Below, in pieces: positions 22,411 through 35,056 of a stretch of DNA of 64,000 nt (position 1 is its first letter; each line of letters begins with the position of its first letter). The DNA is from Aeromonas schubertii. Its GTDB lineage: Bacteria > Pseudomonadota > Gammaproteobacteria > Enterobacterales > Aeromonadaceae. Made by a program: the position numbers and the translations under genes. The stretch lies in assembly GCF_000820105.1 (NCBI RefSeq), contig NZ_CDDB01000021.1, positions 29,140-93,139 on the forward strand, given 5' to 3'. The notes under the pieces were generated by a model. It was not told where the DNA came from and searched no databases. It saw only the letters and a list, made by a program, of their open reading frames with translations.

Positions 22411-22668
22411 TTACTCCCCCTTCTGGCCCAGCTGCTGCTCGAGCTGTTCCAGCTTGGCTTCCAGCGTGGCCAACTTCTCGCGAGTGCGCAGCAACACCTT
22501 GGTTTGCACGTCAAACTCTTCGCGGCTCACCAGGTCGAGCTTGCCGAGCTGAGCCTGCAGAACCTGACGAATCTTCTTCTCTACCTCTTCCCCAACGCTC
22601 TTCATGCCAGGGGGCATGGCGTTATGGATCTGCTTGGCGATCTCTTCCAATTTTTTCGGGTCAATCAT
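22411..22668 (-). CDS. ubiK: Ubiquinone biosynthesis accessory factor UbiK
   Basis: This 85-residue protein starts [19 protein letters not shown] and ends in a coiled coil ([18 protein letters not shown]). It matches the UbiK/YqiC family, a trimeric lipid-binding factor that works with UbiJ in the aerobic Ubi complex. The ATG at 22668 has the strong site AAGGAG; longer in-frame readings upstream are not supported. It is convergent with the diguanylate cyclase, 16 bases apart. Confidence 0.93.
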   Translation of the reverse strand: MIDPKKLEEIAKQIHNAMPPGMKSVGEEVEKKIRQVLQAQLGKLDLVSREEFDVQTKVLLRTREKLATLEAKLEQLEQQLGQKGE

Positions 22669-22932
22669 GGCTGTCTCCTTGTTGCTGGTCAGCATTCTAC
22701 CGCTAATGGCCCCAGCTGCCGAGCCTGTTTGATGGGCCTGGTCGGAGCGGGAGCCAATGCGGGGTGTGCTAGTCTGCGCCTCCTCCCGATGAGGGGTGCG
22801 TCGCATTTTTAAGCAAGAGTTGAGATCCGATGACGGACCAGTAGCTTCTGAGCTGTTGCTTTTATGTTAATGTGCCTGGGTGCGGGTTGGAGCCGTACCC
22901 GCCTCGTCAGGACACATTCACAATAATGAGAC

Positions 22933-25368
22933 ATGGATATGAAGAAGAAGCTGATCTTTGTTGCGGTGGCCACTGCGCTGCTGACCGCCTGTGGCGGTGG
23001 TGACGACAACAAGGGGGATACCTCCTCCTCTCTCGATTATCTGCTGACCGGCTCCACGGGTCTGCGTGCCAGTGTGCTGGCTCCCCGCGACGGTGACGGG
23101 ACCCTCAAGTTCTCTACCGAAACGACGGATCTCTCCAACCCGGTATCCGCTCTCTCCACTCTGGATGGATGGTCCACCACCCAGCCGGTGACCCTGGTCC
23201 CCATCGGGGTCGAAGGGGTGGGTGTGCCGGCTCCTTCCGGCGCCGATTTTGCCGCTGCGGTGGCCCCCCTCTATCTGTTCGAGCTGGATTTTGACAGCAG
23301 CACCATGGCGCCCAAGGGGATCAAGAAGCAACTCGTCTATGGCTCCGACTTCGTCGTGGCCGAGAGTGGCGGCAAGCTGGCCCTGGTACCGCTCAAGCCC
23401 TTCAATCCCTCCTCTTACTACATGACGGTGGCCACCAGCACCCTCAAGGACAGCCGTGGCAGTGCCCTGCGCGCCGGCGATGACTACGCCAACCTGAGAG
23501 CCAATGCGGGCAGCAGCGCCACCGAGCAGAAGCTGCACAACCTGATCGCCCTGCAGGAGGGGCTGTTCCTGCAGAAGACCGGCATTACCTCAGACAAGGT
23601 GATCTTCTCCGACTGGTTTGCCACCCAATCCGGCGCCGATGTGCTGACCGCCGTCAAGGGTGCGGCAGCCAGCATCCTGGCAAATTCCGCCACCCTGGAC
23701 GCCGCCGCTCTGTGGAAGCAGGATGCCAGCGGCAATACCAGCCTGCCGGGGACCTACACCATCAACCAGATCGATGGCGGTACGGCGTTTCTGACCAAGC
23801 TGGCCGGTGAAACCTTCCTGCCCCAGGCCTCGCGTGATCAGTTGGCCCAGGTGATTGGTGCCGACCCGACTCTCTCCGGTTTGGCGGCAGCGACCAAGGT
23901 CTATAGCGGCACCGTCAGACTCCCCTATTTCCTCTCCACCCCGGCCCTGGCGGGCTCCTGGGACAAGGCCAAGGGACAATCCTGGCACGGGGCTGTCGAC
24001 AGCCTCTACGCCATCGCCAACGCCCTCAAGGCGGGCGACAAGGAGGTGATTGACGGTCTGGTGGGCGCAGGTGTCAACCCCGCCGAGCTGGCCGAGTTGC
24101 TGGCCGATCCCGGCCGCTCGGCCGAACTGCTGGCCGAGGCGAGCAAGTTGATCGGGGTGACCCTCACCTCGGGTGGCAAGCCCATCGATACCCAGCACAA
24201 CATAGGTCGCTTCAACCCGCTGCCGGCCCTGAGTGAGGTGCAGTCGGTGCCGATGCGCATCTTCGCCGCGGCGCCCCTGAGTGCCGTGACCGATGTGATC
24301 ATCTACCAGCATGGCGTCACCTCGGTGAAGGAGAACGCCTACGCCCTGGCCCTGAGCCAGATCGGTACCGGCCTGCAGGCTCTGCCCAGTGCCAAGAATG
24401 TAGCCATCGTGGTGATCGACCACCCGCTGCACGGTGAGCGTGGTTACGCCCTGAGCGGCAGCATGGATACGGTCACCACCAGCAGCAACCCGACCCCCTA
24501 CCTCAACCTCAGCTACCTGACCGTGGCCCGCGACAACCTCAAACAGAGCGTCGCCGACCTGCTCGGGCTGCGCCTGGCGGTGGGGCTGGCCAACAGCAAG
24601 GGAGTGATCGGTGGTGTCGGGCTCAAGGTGCACTTCCTGGGTCACTCCCTGGGGGCCATCACCGGCACCAATCTGCTGGCGGTGGCGAATGCGGAGCTTA
24701 ACCCTCAAGTCGATCCTCTGTTCAAGTTCGACACCGGCGGCCTGGCCATGCCCGGTGGTGGCATAGCCCCCCTGCTGCTCAACTCACCGACCTTCGGGCC
24801 GACCATCCAGTACGGGATATTGACCAGCAGCTCTGCCGCACTCAAGAATGGCTTCGCTGCCTATGCCCCGAGCTGCCAGAAGGCACCGGATCCTGCCTGC
24901 TTCGTCAACGAGTTCCTGCCGAAACAGGATGCGGCGACCCGGGCTGCCGCCACCTCGACCCTGGCCAGTTACAGCTTCGCCGCCCAGTCGGTGCTCGACT
25001 CGGCCGATCCCATCAATCTGGGGGCGGGCATCAAGAGCGACCTCAAGCTGTTTGCCACCGAGATCGTGGGCGATGGTGCCCTCAAGCTGCCGGATCAGGT
25101 GATCCCCAACAGTATCGCGAGCGCTCCCCTGGGCGGCACCGAGCCTCTGCTCAAGGTGTTGGGGCTGCAGCCACTGACCGGCACCCAGGCCGGACCCATC
25201 CGCCATGTGGCACGCTTCGTCGACGGGGGCCACAGTTCGCTGCTGGCGCCGGACGGGGGTGATGACACCGGGGCTGTGACTGCCGAGATCCAGAAGGAGT
25301 TTGCCAGCTTCTTCGTGACCGCCGGCGGGGCTGTGCAGGTGAGTGATCCCAACCTGCTCAAGCAATAA
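22933..25368 (+). CDS. Pla-1/cef (VolA-like) family extracellular lipase lipoprotein
   Basis: This 811-residue protein has a lipoprotein signal peptide (KKLIFVAVATALLTAC, followed by GGGDDNKGD) and an alpha/beta-hydrolase core with the nucleophile elbow GHSLG, active Ser at about 572. The catalytic His is probably in the C-terminal VDGGHSSLL. It resembles the large Aeromonas lipase/phospholipase A1 (Apl-1/Pla) and the Vibrio surface lysophospholipase VolA. Substrates are probably lysophospholipids or other lipids, releasing fatty acids at the surface. The start could be 22933 or the ATG two codons later. It has its own strong terminator and no operon partner. Confidence 0.9.
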   Translation: MDMKKKLIFVAVATALLTACGGGDDNKGDTSSSLDYLLTGSTGLRASVLAPRDGDGTLKFSTETTDLSNPVSALSTLDGWSTTQPVTLVPIGVEGVGVPAPSGADFAAAVAPLYLFELDFDSSTMAPKGIKKQLVYGSDFVVAESGGKLALVPLKPFNPSSYYMTVATSTLKDSRGSALRAGDDYANLRANAGSSATEQKLHNLIALQEGLFLQKTGITSDKVIFSDWFATQSGADVLTAVKGAAASILANSATLDAAALWKQDASGNTSLPGTYTINQIDGGTAFLTKLAGETFLPQASRDQLAQVIGADPTLSGLAAATKVYSGTVRLPYFLSTPALAGSWDKAKGQSWHGAVDSLYAIANALKAGDKEVIDGLVGAGVNPAELAELLADPGRSAELLAEASKLIGVTLTSGGKPIDTQHNIGRFNPLPALSEVQSVPMRIFAAAPLSAVTDVIIYQHGVTSVKENAYALALSQIGTGLQALPSAKNVAIVVIDHPLHGERGYALSGSMDTVTTSSNPTPYLNLSYLTVARDNLKQSVADLLGLRLAVGLANSKGVIGGVGLKVHFLGHSLGAITGTNLLAVANAELNPQVDPLFKFDTGGLAMPGGGIAPLLLNSPTFGPTIQYGILTSSSAALKNGFAAYAPSCQKAPDPACFVNEFLPKQDAATRAAATSTLASYSFAAQSVLDSADPINLGAGIKSDLKLFATEIVGDGALKLPDQVIPNSIASAPLGGTEPLLKVLGLQPLTGTQAGPIRHVARFVDGGHSSLLAPDGGDDTGAVTAEIQKEFASFFVTAGGAVQVSDPNLLKQ

Positions 25369-25384
25369 ACCAAGCAGCAATGAA

Positions 25385-25419
25385 AGAGGCCGCCCCACGT
25401 GGGGCGGCCTCTCTTTTTT
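25385..25419 (+). terminator. Terminator after the lipase gene
   Basis: A perfect 12-bp stem AGAGGCCGCCCC / GGGGCGGCCTCT with an ACGT loop is followed by CTTTTTT. It lies between the convergent lipase and mscS genes and is oriented for the lipase. Confidence 0.95.
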
Positions 25420-25431
25420 CATGGTGAGGTG

Positions 25432-26262
25432 TTATTCAGACTTCATATGCACCACACGCTGGGGGAAGGGGATCTCGATACCCTCGGCGTCGAAGGCCAT
25501 CTTCACCCTCTCGTGGAAGTCGAACCAGACCCCCCAGTAGTCGGCGGTCTTGACCCAGGGGCGCACCACGATATTGACCGAGGAGTCGGCCAGGGCGGCG
25601 ACGGCGATGGTGACGGCCGGATCTTTCAGGATGCGCGGCTCTTCATGAACCAGGCGCTCGAGGATCTGCTTGGCCTTGCGCAGGTCGGAGCCATAGCCGA
25701 TGCCGAAGGTCATGTCGACCCGGCGGGTCTCCATGCGCGAGTAGTTCACTATGGTGCCGTTGAGGATGGCGGAGTTGGGGACCACCACCATCTTGTTATC
25801 GGCGGAGTTAAGGGTGGTGGTGAAGAGTTGCACCGCCTGTACCACACCACTGGTGCCGGCGACCTCGATAAACTCCCCCGCCTTGATGGGACGGAAGATG
25901 ATGAGCAGGAAACCGGCGGCAAAGTTGGAGAGCGACCCTTGCAGTGCCAGGCCGATGGCCAGACCGGCGGCACCTATGATGGCCACGAAGGAGGCGGTCT
26001 GCACTCCGACCCGGCCCAGCGCCGCGATCACCACGAATATCAGGATGGCGTATTTGAGGATGCTGCCAACGAATTCGGTAATGGTGATATCCAGCTGGCG
26101 GGCCTTCATCACCCGGGTCACGCCACCGCTGATGATGTTGGCCGCGAAGTAACCCAGCAGCAGGGTAAGCAGGGCGGCCGCGATATTGACGCCATATTCG
26201 ATGATCAGGGTCTGATTGTTCTGCAACCAGGTCTGGGCCTCGTTGAGGATCTCGGGTTCCAT
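25432..26262 (-). CDS. mscS: Small-conductance mechanosensitive channel
   Basis: This 276-residue inner-membrane channel opens under membrane tension during osmotic downshock. It has three N-terminal membrane helices, the Gly/Ala-patterned pore helix (ASFVAIIGAAGLAIGLALQGS), and the cytoplasmic beta and alpha/beta vestibule domains. Its length is close to E. coli MscS (286). The ATG at 26262 (MEPEILNEAQTW) has an AGGAG site; the in-frame extension upstream is not supported. Confidence 0.94.
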   Translation of the reverse strand: MEPEILNEAQTWLQNNQTLIIEYGVNIAAALLTLLLGYFAANIISGGVTRVMKARQLDITITEFVGSILKYAILIFVVIAALGRVGVQTASFVAIIGAAGLAIGLALQGSLSNFAAGFLLIIFRPIKAGEFIEVAGTSGVVQAVQLFTTTLNSADNKMVVVPNSAILNGTIVNYSRMETRRVDMTFGIGYGSDLRKAKQILERLVHEEPRILKDPAVTIAVAALADSSVNIVVRPWVKTADYWGVWFDFHERVKMAFDAEGIEIPFPQRVVHMKSE

Positions 26263-26349
26263 AGGGTCTCCTGTCCGTGATGGTGATGGGCAAAGGGGTG
26301 GATTAGAGCACAAGGGTGCGACGACTACGGTCGCATATGAAACAGACAA

Positions 26350-26380
26350 AGAAAAGGGGGAGACCTCTGGTCTCCCCCTT
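26350..26380 (-). terminator. Terminator after slmA
   Basis: On the minus strand, a perfect 12-bp stem AAGGGGGAGACC / GGTCTCCCCCTT with a 3-base loop is followed by TTCTTT. It begins 5 bases after the slmA stop. Confidence 0.92.
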
Positions 26381-26385
26381 GGCAA

Positions 26386-26982
26386 TCAGCTCTGCAGCAG
26401 CTGGCTGCGAATGAAGTGCCACTGCTCCTCAAAGCCGGCGGTGGGCTTGAGCTTGAACTCGGAGCGAACAAACTGACTGATACGTCCCTCGGCGTAGGCG
26501 AGCAGCAGGTTGGCCAGCATGGTCTCGTCGAGCTGGAATCCCTGCCCCTCGCGCAGTCGCTTCTCGCGCAGCACCTGCTTGAGCTGGGTCTCCAGCTTGT
26601 CGAACAGCAGGCCGATGCGATCCCGCAGCCGGTCGTTTTCCCCCAGTAGAGCATCGCCGTTGAGGATACGGGTGATGCCCGGGTTGCGCTCGGCAAACAC
26701 CAGCAGCAGTTGCAGTATGTGGCGGCAGCGCGCCATGGTGTCCTTCTCCTCGGTCAGGATCAGGTTCACCCGGGAGAGCAGGGAGTCCTCGATGAAGTCG
26801 ATCAATCCCTCGAACATGCGCGCCTTGCTGGGGAAGTGCCGGTACAGGGCTGCCTCCGATACCCCGACCTCGGCGGCCAGGCGGGCCGTGGTGATGCGCT
26901 GCCCAGGACTGGTTTCCAGCATATGGGCGAGAGCCTGCAGGATCTGCTCCCGACGGCTCTGCTTGAGTTGACTGCTTGCCAT
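26386..26982 (-). CDS. slmA: Nucleoid occlusion factor SlmA
   Basis: This 198-residue TetR-family protein binds specific chromosomal sites and blocks FtsZ assembly over the nucleoid. It has an N-terminal helix-turn-helix ([24 protein letters not shown]) and an all-helical C-terminal domain, and is the same length as E. coli SlmA. It follows dut on the minus strand, the neighbourhood found in E. coli, and ends at a strong terminator. Confidence 0.96.
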   Translation of the reverse strand: MASSQLKQSRREQILQALAHMLETSPGQRITTARLAAEVGVSEAALYRHFPSKARMFEGLIDFIEDSLLSRVNLILTEEKDTMARCRHILQLLLVFAERNPGITRILNGDALLGENDRLRDRIGLLFDKLETQLKQVLREKRLREGQGFQLDETMLANLLLAYAEGRISQFVRSEFKLKPTAGFEEQWHFIRSQLLQS

Positions 26983-27051
26983 AAAATCCCCTACAAAAAC
27001 AATGCCTTGTCTTTATTATTTGGCGCTGCCCGGGTGTGTCTGCCGGCGGCG

Positions 27052-27510
27052 TTACTGGCGTCCGGAGGAGCCAAAGCCCCCCTCGCCGCGCTCGCTCTGA
27101 TCAAACTCGTCGACCAGGGTAAAACTGGCCTGTACCACGGGCAGGATCACCAGCTGGGCGATGCGCTCGCCCGGTTGCATGGTGAAGCTCTCCTTGCCGC
27201 GATTCCAGACCGAGACCATCAGCTGGCCTTGATAGTCGGAATCGATGAGGCCCACCAGGTTGCCGAGCACGATGCCGTGCTTATGGCCGAGGCCGGAGCG
27301 GGGCAAGATGGTGGCGCACAGGCCCGGATCCTGGATATGGATGGCCAGGCCGGTGGGGACGAGCGTCGTCTCTCCGGGGGCCAGGGTGATGCTCTCGTCC
27401 AGCAGGGCGCGCAGGTCCATGCCGGCAGAACCCGGGGTCGCGTAGGCGGGCAGCGGAAATTCGCGGCCGATGCGGTCATCGAGGATTTTCAGTTCAATCT
27501 GTGTCGTCAT
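27052..27510 (-). CDS. dut: Deoxyuridine 5'-triphosphate nucleotidohydrolase
   Basis: Dut hydrolyses dUTP to dUMP, keeping uracil out of DNA and supplying thymidylate synthase. The 152-residue trimeric enzyme has the five family motifs, including [31 protein letters not shown] and the Gly-rich C-terminal arm [11 protein letters not shown]. Its start overlaps the coaBC stop by 4 bases (ATGA), so the two are translationally coupled. Confidence 0.97.
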   Translation of the reverse strand: MTTQIELKILDDRIGREFPLPAYATPGSAGMDLRALLDESITLAPGETTLVPTGLAIHIQDPGLCATILPRSGLGHKHGIVLGNLVGLIDSDYQGQLMVSVWNRGKESFTMQPGERIAQLVILPVVQASFTLVDEFDQSERGEGGFGSSGRQ

Positions 27511-28736
27511 GAGTGCTTGTTATCTTGGGCGCGGCGGCGCAGATAGTGTTCCGCCACCAGGGTGAGCAGGTGCCGGGCGATCGACAGCTTGTCGGCCAGT
27601 GGCAACTCGTGGCGTCCCCCCTGCCAAAACAGGGTAAGGGCGTTGTCATCGGCATTGAATCCTTGGCCGGCGCGGGACACGTCGTTGGCGGCGATCATGT
27701 CGAGCCGCTTCCGTTGCAGCTTGTCGAGGGCGTATTGTTCCACATCCACGGTTTCGGCGGCAAACCCAACGGTGAAGGGTTTATCCTCGAGGGCGCCAAC
27801 CGAGGCGATGATGTCCGGGTTCTTCACCAGGGTCAGCACCATCTCCTCTTTATCGACCGTTTTCTTGATCTTCTGAGGGTGGATCTCGGCCGGCCGGTAG
27901 TCCGCCACGGCGGCGCAGCCGATAAAGATGTCGCTGCCGGCCACCCGGGCCATCACGGCCGCATGCATCTGCCCGGCGCTCTCCACGTCGATGCGGGTGA
28001 CGCCTGCCGGGGTGGCCAGGGCCACAGGTCCACTCACCAGGGTCACCTCGGCCCCCAGCTCGACCGCCGCACGGGCCAGGGCGAATCCCATCTTGCCCGA
28101 GCTGTGGTTGCTGATGTAGCGCACCGGGTCGAGGGCTTCCCGGGTCGGGCCGGCGGTCAGCAGCAGACGACAACCGGCCAGGGGGCGTTCTCCCTGCAGC
28201 CGGGTCACGCAGCGCTCCACCAACTCGAGCGGGTCGAGCATGCGACCCGGTCCCACATCGCCGCATGCCTGGCTGCCCGAGTCGGGCCCCCACAACAGGA
28301 TACCGCGGCTGGCCAGGGTCTTGAGGTTGGCCTGGGTGGCGGGGTTGAGATACATCTGCTGGTTCATGGCCGGGGCCAGGGCGACGGTGGCCGGGGTGGC
28401 CAGGCAGAGGGTGGTGAGCAGTTCGTCGGCCATGCCGGCGGCCATACGGGCCATCAGGTTGGCACTGGCCGGGGCGATCAGGACCAGATCGGCCCACTTG
28501 GCCAGCTCGATATGGCCCATGCCAGCCTCGGCGGCCGGGTCGAGCAAGCTGTCGGCCACCGGATGGCCCGATACCGCCTGCAGGGTCAGGGGGGTGATGA
28601 ACTCCTTGGCGGAGCGGGTCATCACCACCCGCACCTCGGCCCCCTGATCTTTCAGGCGGCGCACCAGCTCGGCACTTTTGTAGGCGGCGATCCCCCCGCT
28701 GATGCCCAGCAGGATGCGTTTGTCGGCCAATCTCAT
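27507..28736 (-). CDS. coaBC: Bifunctional phosphopantothenoylcysteine synthetase/decarboxylase
   Basis: CoaBC joins cysteine to 4'-phosphopantothenate and then decarboxylates the product in coenzyme A synthesis. The 409-residue protein has the N-terminal flavin-dependent decarboxylase ([20 protein letters not shown], the PAMNQQMY motif, the catalytic cysteine segment GSQACGD) and the C-terminal CTP-dependent synthetase ([21 protein letters not shown]). The ATG at 28736 matches the E. coli N-terminus; a GTG nine codons upstream has no ribosome site. It forms an operon with dut and slmA. Confidence 0.96.
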   Translation of the reverse strand: MRLADKRILLGISGGIAAYKSAELVRRLKDQGAEVRVVMTRSAKEFITPLTLQAVSGHPVADSLLDPAAEAGMGHIELAKWADLVLIAPASANLMARMAAGMADELLTTLCLATPATVALAPAMNQQMYLNPATQANLKTLASRGILLWGPDSGSQACGDVGPGRMLDPLELVERCVTRLQGERPLAGCRLLLTAGPTREALDPVRYISNHSSGKMGFALARAAVELGAEVTLVSGPVALATPAGVTRIDVESAGQMHAAVMARVAGSDIFIGCAAVADYRPAEIHPQKIKKTVDKEEMVLTLVKNPDIIASVGALEDKPFTVGFAAETVDVEQYALDKLQRKRLDMIAANDVSRAGQGFNADDNALTLFWQGGRHELPLADKLSIARHLLTLVAEHYLRRRAQDNKHS

Positions 28737-28880
28737 GGATCTCGTTCCGGTCGTCTCAGTCACTGGTCGGCTAAGATATCACACCCCTCTGTTCGGGACA
28801 GGGGGCAAGGTCAAGTTCATGGGTGAGCAGGGAAGAGGGGGACGGGCTAAGGTTGTCTCATCCCACAGGGAGGGTGACAA

Positions 28881-29555
28881 ATGGCTATCAAAGATTGGCC
28901 CCGGGACGAGCGCCCACGGGAGAAGCTGCTGGCCAGGGGGGCACAGGCGTTATCGGATGCCGAGCTGCTGGCGATTTTTCTGCGCACCGGAGTGAGCGGG
29001 ACGGACGCGGTGACCCTGGCGCGCAACCTGTTGGGGGAGTTTGGCTCCCTGCGCGCCCTGATGGGGGCCGAGCGGCAGGCCTTTTGTCGTGGCCGTGGTC
29101 TCGGTGAGGCCAAGTTTGTCCAGTTGCAGGCGGTCCTCGAGATGGCCCGGCGCCATCTGGCCGAGCGGCTGGAGCGGGGGGAGGCCCTCACCAGCCCCCA
29201 GCTGACCCGCGACTATCTGCAGGCCAGGCTCAGGGATCGTGAGCGGGAGATCTTCGCGATCCTCCTGCTCGATAATCAGCACAGGGTGATCCATGACGAA
29301 GAGTTGTTTCAGGGAACCCTGGGCAGTGCCAGCGTCTGGCCGAGAGAAATTGTGCGGATCGCGATCAAACATAATGCAGCCGCCGTGATTCTGGCGCATA
29401 ATCACCCGTCCGGCGTGGCCGAGCCCAGCCGGGCCGATCGCCAGTTGACGGAACGGATCCTGGCCGCACTGGCCCTGATCGATGTGCGAGTCCTGGATCA
29501 TCTGGTGATCGGTGACGGCATCACGGTTTCCTTCGCCGAGCGCGGTTGGCTCTGA
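28881..29555 (+). CDS. radC: RadC family JAB/MPN domain protein
   Basis: This 224-residue protein has an N-terminal helix-hairpin-helix-like region and a C-terminal JAB/MPN metalloprotease-fold domain with the metal site [14 protein letters not shown]. The original assignment to DNA repair in E. coli came from a mutation later mapped to recG, so the function of RadC is unsettled. It is divergent from coaBC and precedes rpmB, as in E. coli. The ATG follows a weak GGGAGG site. Confidence 0.94.
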   Translation: MAIKDWPRDERPREKLLARGAQALSDAELLAIFLRTGVSGTDAVTLARNLLGEFGSLRALMGAERQAFCRGRGLGEAKFVQLQAVLEMARRHLAERLERGEALTSPQLTRDYLQARLRDREREIFAILLLDNQHRVIHDEELFQGTLGSASVWPREIVRIAIKHNAAAVILAHNHPSGVAEPSRADRQLTERILAALALIDVRVLDHLVIGDGITVSFAERGWL

Positions 29556-29582
29556 CAACCATGGCGCTGGGCCCCGTTTTAG

Positions 29583-29656
29583 TTGATCTTTGATCACAGA
29601 TGCTGTATAAAATGCCGCCTTCTGTTTGCCCCGCAATCGAAGGCCAGCGGGGCAAA
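29583..29656 (+). promoter_or_regulatory. rpmB-rpmG promoter and leader hairpin
   Basis: TTGATC (29583-29588), a 17-base spacer and TATAAA (29606-29611) form a good sigma70 promoter. The transcript would then contain a perfect 10-bp stem TTTGCCCCGC (29625-29634) / GCGGGGCAAA (29647-29656) with a 12-base loop, 40 bases before the rpmB start. No T run follows the stem, so it is not a terminator; it may be a regulatory or stability structure. Confidence 0.7.
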
Positions 29657-29695
29657 TATTTGCTCGAGCAAGAAGTAAGATTTGGAGAGACTGAC

Positions 29696-29932
29696 ATGTC
29701 TAGAGTATGCCAAGTAACCGGCAAGCGTCCGGCTGTTGGTAACAACCGTTCGCACGCTAACAACGCTACCAAGCGTCGTTTCCTGCCGAACCTGCACACT
29801 CACCGTTTTTGGGTTGAGAGTGAAAAGCGCTTCGTAAGCCTGCGTGTTTCCGCCAAGGGCATGCGTATCATCGACAAGCGTGGCGTAGAAGTCGTTCTGG
29901 CTGAACTGCGCGCCCGCGGTGAGAAGGTATAA
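29696..29932 (+). CDS. rpmB: 50S ribosomal protein L28
   Basis: This 78-residue protein starts [20 protein letters not shown] and is nearly identical to E. coli L28 by eye. It sits near the exit-tunnel side of the large subunit. The ATG at 29696 has a GGAGAG site upstream. rpmG follows 10 bases after the stop, and the two form the usual rpmB-rpmG operon. Confidence 0.98.
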   Translation: MSRVCQVTGKRPAVGNNRSHANNATKRRFLPNLHTHRFWVESEKRFVSLRVSAKGMRIIDKRGVEVVLAELRARGEKV

Positions 29933-29942
29933 GGACTAAATC

Positions 29943-30110
29943 ATGGCTAAAGGTATTCGCGAGAAGATTCGCCTGAACTCCAGCGCCGGTACTGGTCACT
30001 TCTATACCACTACCAAGAACAAGCGCACCATGCCCGAAAAGATGGAGATCAAGAAATTTGATCCGGTCGTTCGCCAGCATGTGATCTACAAGGAAGGCAA
30101 AATCAAGTAA
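29943..30110 (+). CDS. rpmG: 50S ribosomal protein L33
   Basis: This 55-residue protein, [20 protein letters not shown] at its start and ending YKEGKIK, matches E. coli L33. It has no zinc-binding cysteines, so it is of the zinc-independent (C-minus) type. It follows rpmB by 10 bases. The strong terminator just downstream ends the operon. The gene is too short to appear in most length-filtered listings. Confidence 0.97.
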   Translation: MAKGIREKIRLNSSAGTGHFYTTTKNKRTMPEKMEIKKFDPVVRQHVIYKEGKIK

Positions 30111-30130
30111 TTACTTGATCTTGCTCTCCC

Positions 30131-30158
30131 AAAAACCCGGCTTAGGCCGGGTTTTTTT
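30131..30158 (+). terminator. Terminator of the rpmB-rpmG operon
   Basis: The stem CCCGGC / GCCGGG with a TTAG loop has five As before it and seven Ts after it. It starts 20 bases after the rpmG stop. Confidence 0.93.
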
Positions 30159-30205
30159 ATGGCCGCGATCCACAGTACACTGTCCTCCCTTTTCAGGAGG
30201 AAAGC

Positions 30206-30667
30206 ATGTTCAGACTCTCCCGTCGGGGCTGGAACAACGTCATCATTGTCGGGGTCCTGGCCGCCATCACCCTGTTGCATCGCATGGAGCAGATGCAGGA
30301 GATCAACAGCCAGAATCGTCAGCGTACCCTGCTGCCGGCCGATGCCGTGGTGCTCACCTGGCAGGGGCCCACCTGGCAGATCGAGCGGATTGGCCAGGGG
30401 TGGCGCAGCCAGCCCGACCTTGGTCTCGACAGTGCGGCGCTGGGAGGGCTGGTGAGCCAGTGGAGCCAGTGGCTGCTTCCTCCCACCGAGCCACTGCGTG
30501 GTGCGCCGACCCTGATCCGGGTCTGGCTGGCGGCCAGCGACGATCCGGTCGAGGTTGGCCTCTACCAGGATAACGGTCGCTACGGGGCCCTGTTGCCGCC
30601 GGATCGCTGGCTTGCCCTCACGGCCGAGCAGTATCAGGCCCTGCTCTCTCCCACCCCTGCCAAGTAA
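30206..30667 (+). CDS. Small single-pass membrane protein of unknown function
   Basis: I do not recognise this 153-residue protein. It has an N-terminal hydrophobic segment ([15 protein letters not shown], about 10-24) that should act as a membrane anchor, and a soluble domain to the end (rich in Leu, Trp and Pro). AGGAGG lies 5-6 bases before the ATG. It lies between rpmG and mutM, and its stop is 8 bases from the mutM start, so it is probably co-transcribed with mutM. Confidence 0.75.
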   Translation: MFRLSRRGWNNVIIVGVLAAITLLHRMEQMQEINSQNRQRTLLPADAVVLTWQGPTWQIERIGQGWRSQPDLGLDSAALGGLVSQWSQWLLPPTEPLRGAPTLIRVWLAASDDPVEVGLYQDNGRYGALLPPDRWLALTAEQYQALLSPTPAK

Positions 30668-30675
30668 GGGAACAC

Positions 30676-31488
30676 ATGCCAGAACTGCCCGAAGTCGAGG
30701 TGAGTCGGCAGGGGATTGCCCCCTGGCTCACCGGTATCGCAGTGACCCGCATCGTGGTGCGCGACGGCCGCCTGCGCTGGCCGGTGCCCGGGGAGATCCA
30801 GGAGCTGGCCGGGCTCACCCTTCGCCGGGTCGCCCGGCGTGCCAAGTACCTGTTGCTGGAGACCGATTTTGGCACCGCCATCCTGCATCTGGGGATGTCG
30901 GGCAGCCTGCGGGTGCTGCCCATAGGCACCCCGGCCGGGAAGCACGATCACGTGGACATAGAGTTTGCCAACGGCAAGCTGCTACGCCTCAACGATCCCC
31001 GTCGCTTCGGCGCCCTGCTGTGGACCCGGGACCCCGCCGAGGCACATGCCCTGCTCGCCAGGCTGGGCCCGGAGCCGCTGACCGACGCCTTCAGCGCCGA
31101 TTATCTGGCCCAGCGTGCCAAGGGGCGCAGCACCGCCATCAAGCAGTTTTTGATGGACAATCAGGTGGTGGTCGGGGTCGGCAACATCTACGCCAACGAG
31201 GCCCTGTTTGCCGCCGGTATTCATCCCAAGCGGGCGGCCGGCAACATCAGCCGGGAGCGGCTGGGGCGACTGGTTGAGGAGATCAAACGGGTGCTGACCG
31301 AGGCCATCGCCCAGGGGGGGACCACCCTCAAGGACTTCACCAGTGCCGATGGCAAGCCGGGCTACTTCGTGCAGCGGCTGCAGGTTTACGGGCGTGCCGG
31401 GGAGCCCTGCCACACCTGTGGCAGCGAGATCCATTCCCTGCGCCTGGGGCAGCGCAACACCTTCTTCTGCCCCCACTGCCAGCATTGA
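30676..31488 (+). CDS. mutM: Formamidopyrimidine-DNA glycosylase
   Basis: MutM removes 8-oxoguanine and formamidopyrimidines from DNA. The 270-residue enzyme begins MPELPEVE, with the catalytic Pro2 and Glu3 (after Met removal, P1 and E2), and ends with the zinc finger [25 protein letters not shown]. Length and motifs agree with E. coli MutM (269). In this window it is separated from coaD by the inserted DUF535 gene. Confidence 0.97.
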   Translation: MPELPEVEVSRQGIAPWLTGIAVTRIVVRDGRLRWPVPGEIQELAGLTLRRVARRAKYLLLETDFGTAILHLGMSGSLRVLPIGTPAGKHDHVDIEFANGKLLRLNDPRRFGALLWTRDPAEAHALLARLGPEPLTDAFSADYLAQRAKGRSTAIKQFLMDNQVVVGVGNIYANEALFAAGIHPKRAAGNISRERLGRLVEEIKRVLTEAIAQGGTTLKDFTSADGKPGYFVQRLQVYGRAGEPCHTCGSEIHSLRLGQRNTFFCPHCQH

Positions 31489-31590
31489 GATCCCTTCTCA
31501 TCTTGTAAGAGAGTGTTGCAGGGGCTTGTCCTGGTGGTCGCTCCTTCCTTAGTATCTCGTCCGTTCAGGCTGTACACGAGATAAACAACA

Positions 31591-34179
<2,589 letters not shown>

Positions 34180-34183
34180 ATGA

Positions 34184-34207
34184 ACAAGGCCCCGTGAGGG
34201 GCCTTGT
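34184..34207. terminator. Terminator hairpin between convergent glycosyltransferase genes
   Basis: A perfect 10-bp stem ACAAGGCCCC / GGGGCCTTGT with a GTGA loop lies between the plus-strand gene's stop (34179) and the minus-strand gene's stop (34210). The T tracts on both sides are short. Confidence 0.75.
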
Positions 34208-34209
34208 GG

Positions 34210-34983
34210 TTATTCGGGGCGTTGTGGCTGGTGGCGGATCCAGAGGTCGGCGTACTTGATGAAGGTCGAGTGAGCCGAGAGGATGGCCAGCAGCAGTCCC
34301 TGCCGTCCGTCGAGGAAACCCGCCTTGAGCAGGTACATCTTCATGAAGCAGCCGATCGCATGCAGCAGCCCCTGGCCGAGGGAGCTCTTCTTGCCGCGGG
34401 CCTGACGCTGGTCGGCCCAGGCGCGGCCATAGCCGGCCGATTTCACCAGATAGTGTTCGAGATCCCGATAGGTGTAGTGGAGCAGGTCGCCGCTGAGGTC
34501 CACCACCTTCATGTTGGCGCGCACTTCTACCTTTTCGTGGACCAGGGCGTCGTTGTAACCGGTCAGCGCCCTGGGGTAGAGACGCAGCACCCGATCCGGG
34601 TACCAGCCGCTGTGGCGGATGAAACGGCCAAACACCCAGGAGAGGCGCGGCAAGGTGTAGAGGGTATCGGCTGGCGGGTTCTCCAGCACGGTGCGGATGC
34701 TTTGAGCCAGCTCGGGGGTGAGGCGCTCGTCGGCGTCCAGCCACAGCACCCAGTCGGATTGTACGTGAGACTGGGCCAGCTGACGCTGGCGACCAAACCC
34801 GGGCCATTGGTTGTTAACGAAGAAGCGGGCGCCAAACTCGGCGGCGATGGCGGCGGTCTCATCCTGGCTGCCGGAGTCGAGGATGACAATCTCGTCGACC
34901 ACTCCCTGCAGGGTGGCCAAGCAGGCTCTCAGGTTTTCGGCCTCGTTCTTGACGATGAGCACGGCGGCCAGGGTCGGTTTCAT
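34210..34983 (-). CDS. waaE: WaaE/KdtX-type glycosyltransferase family 2
   Basis: This 257-residue enzyme has the GT2 nucleotide-binding start ([18 protein letters not shown]), the acidic DAD motif in [11 protein letters not shown], and a central [15 protein letters not shown]. It resembles WaaE (KdtX) of Klebsiella, Serratia and Aeromonas, which adds beta-1,4-glucose to the first core heptose. The ATG at 34983 has a GGAAAG site. Being next to a GT9 enzyme and near coaD, as in enterics, fits an LPS core role. The symbol is assigned by resemblance, not proof. Confidence 0.8.
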   Translation of the reverse strand: MKPTLAAVLIVKNEAENLRACLATLQGVVDEIVILDSGSQDETAAIAAEFGARFFVNNQWPGFGRQRQLAQSHVQSDWVLWLDADERLTPELAQSIRTVLENPPADTLYTLPRLSWVFGRFIRHSGWYPDRVLRLYPRALTGYNDALVHEKVEVRANMKVVDLSGDLLHYTYRDLEHYLVKSAGYGRAWADQRQARGKKSSLGQGLLHAIGCFMKMYLLKAGFLDGRQGLLLAILSAHSTFIKYADLWIRHQPQRPE

Positions 34984-35056
34984 GGGTCTTTCCATCGGGG
35001 AGTGCAGGGGCTCCATTCTAGTGAGGTGAGAGGGCCGGCGCCAGCACCGGCCCGGC

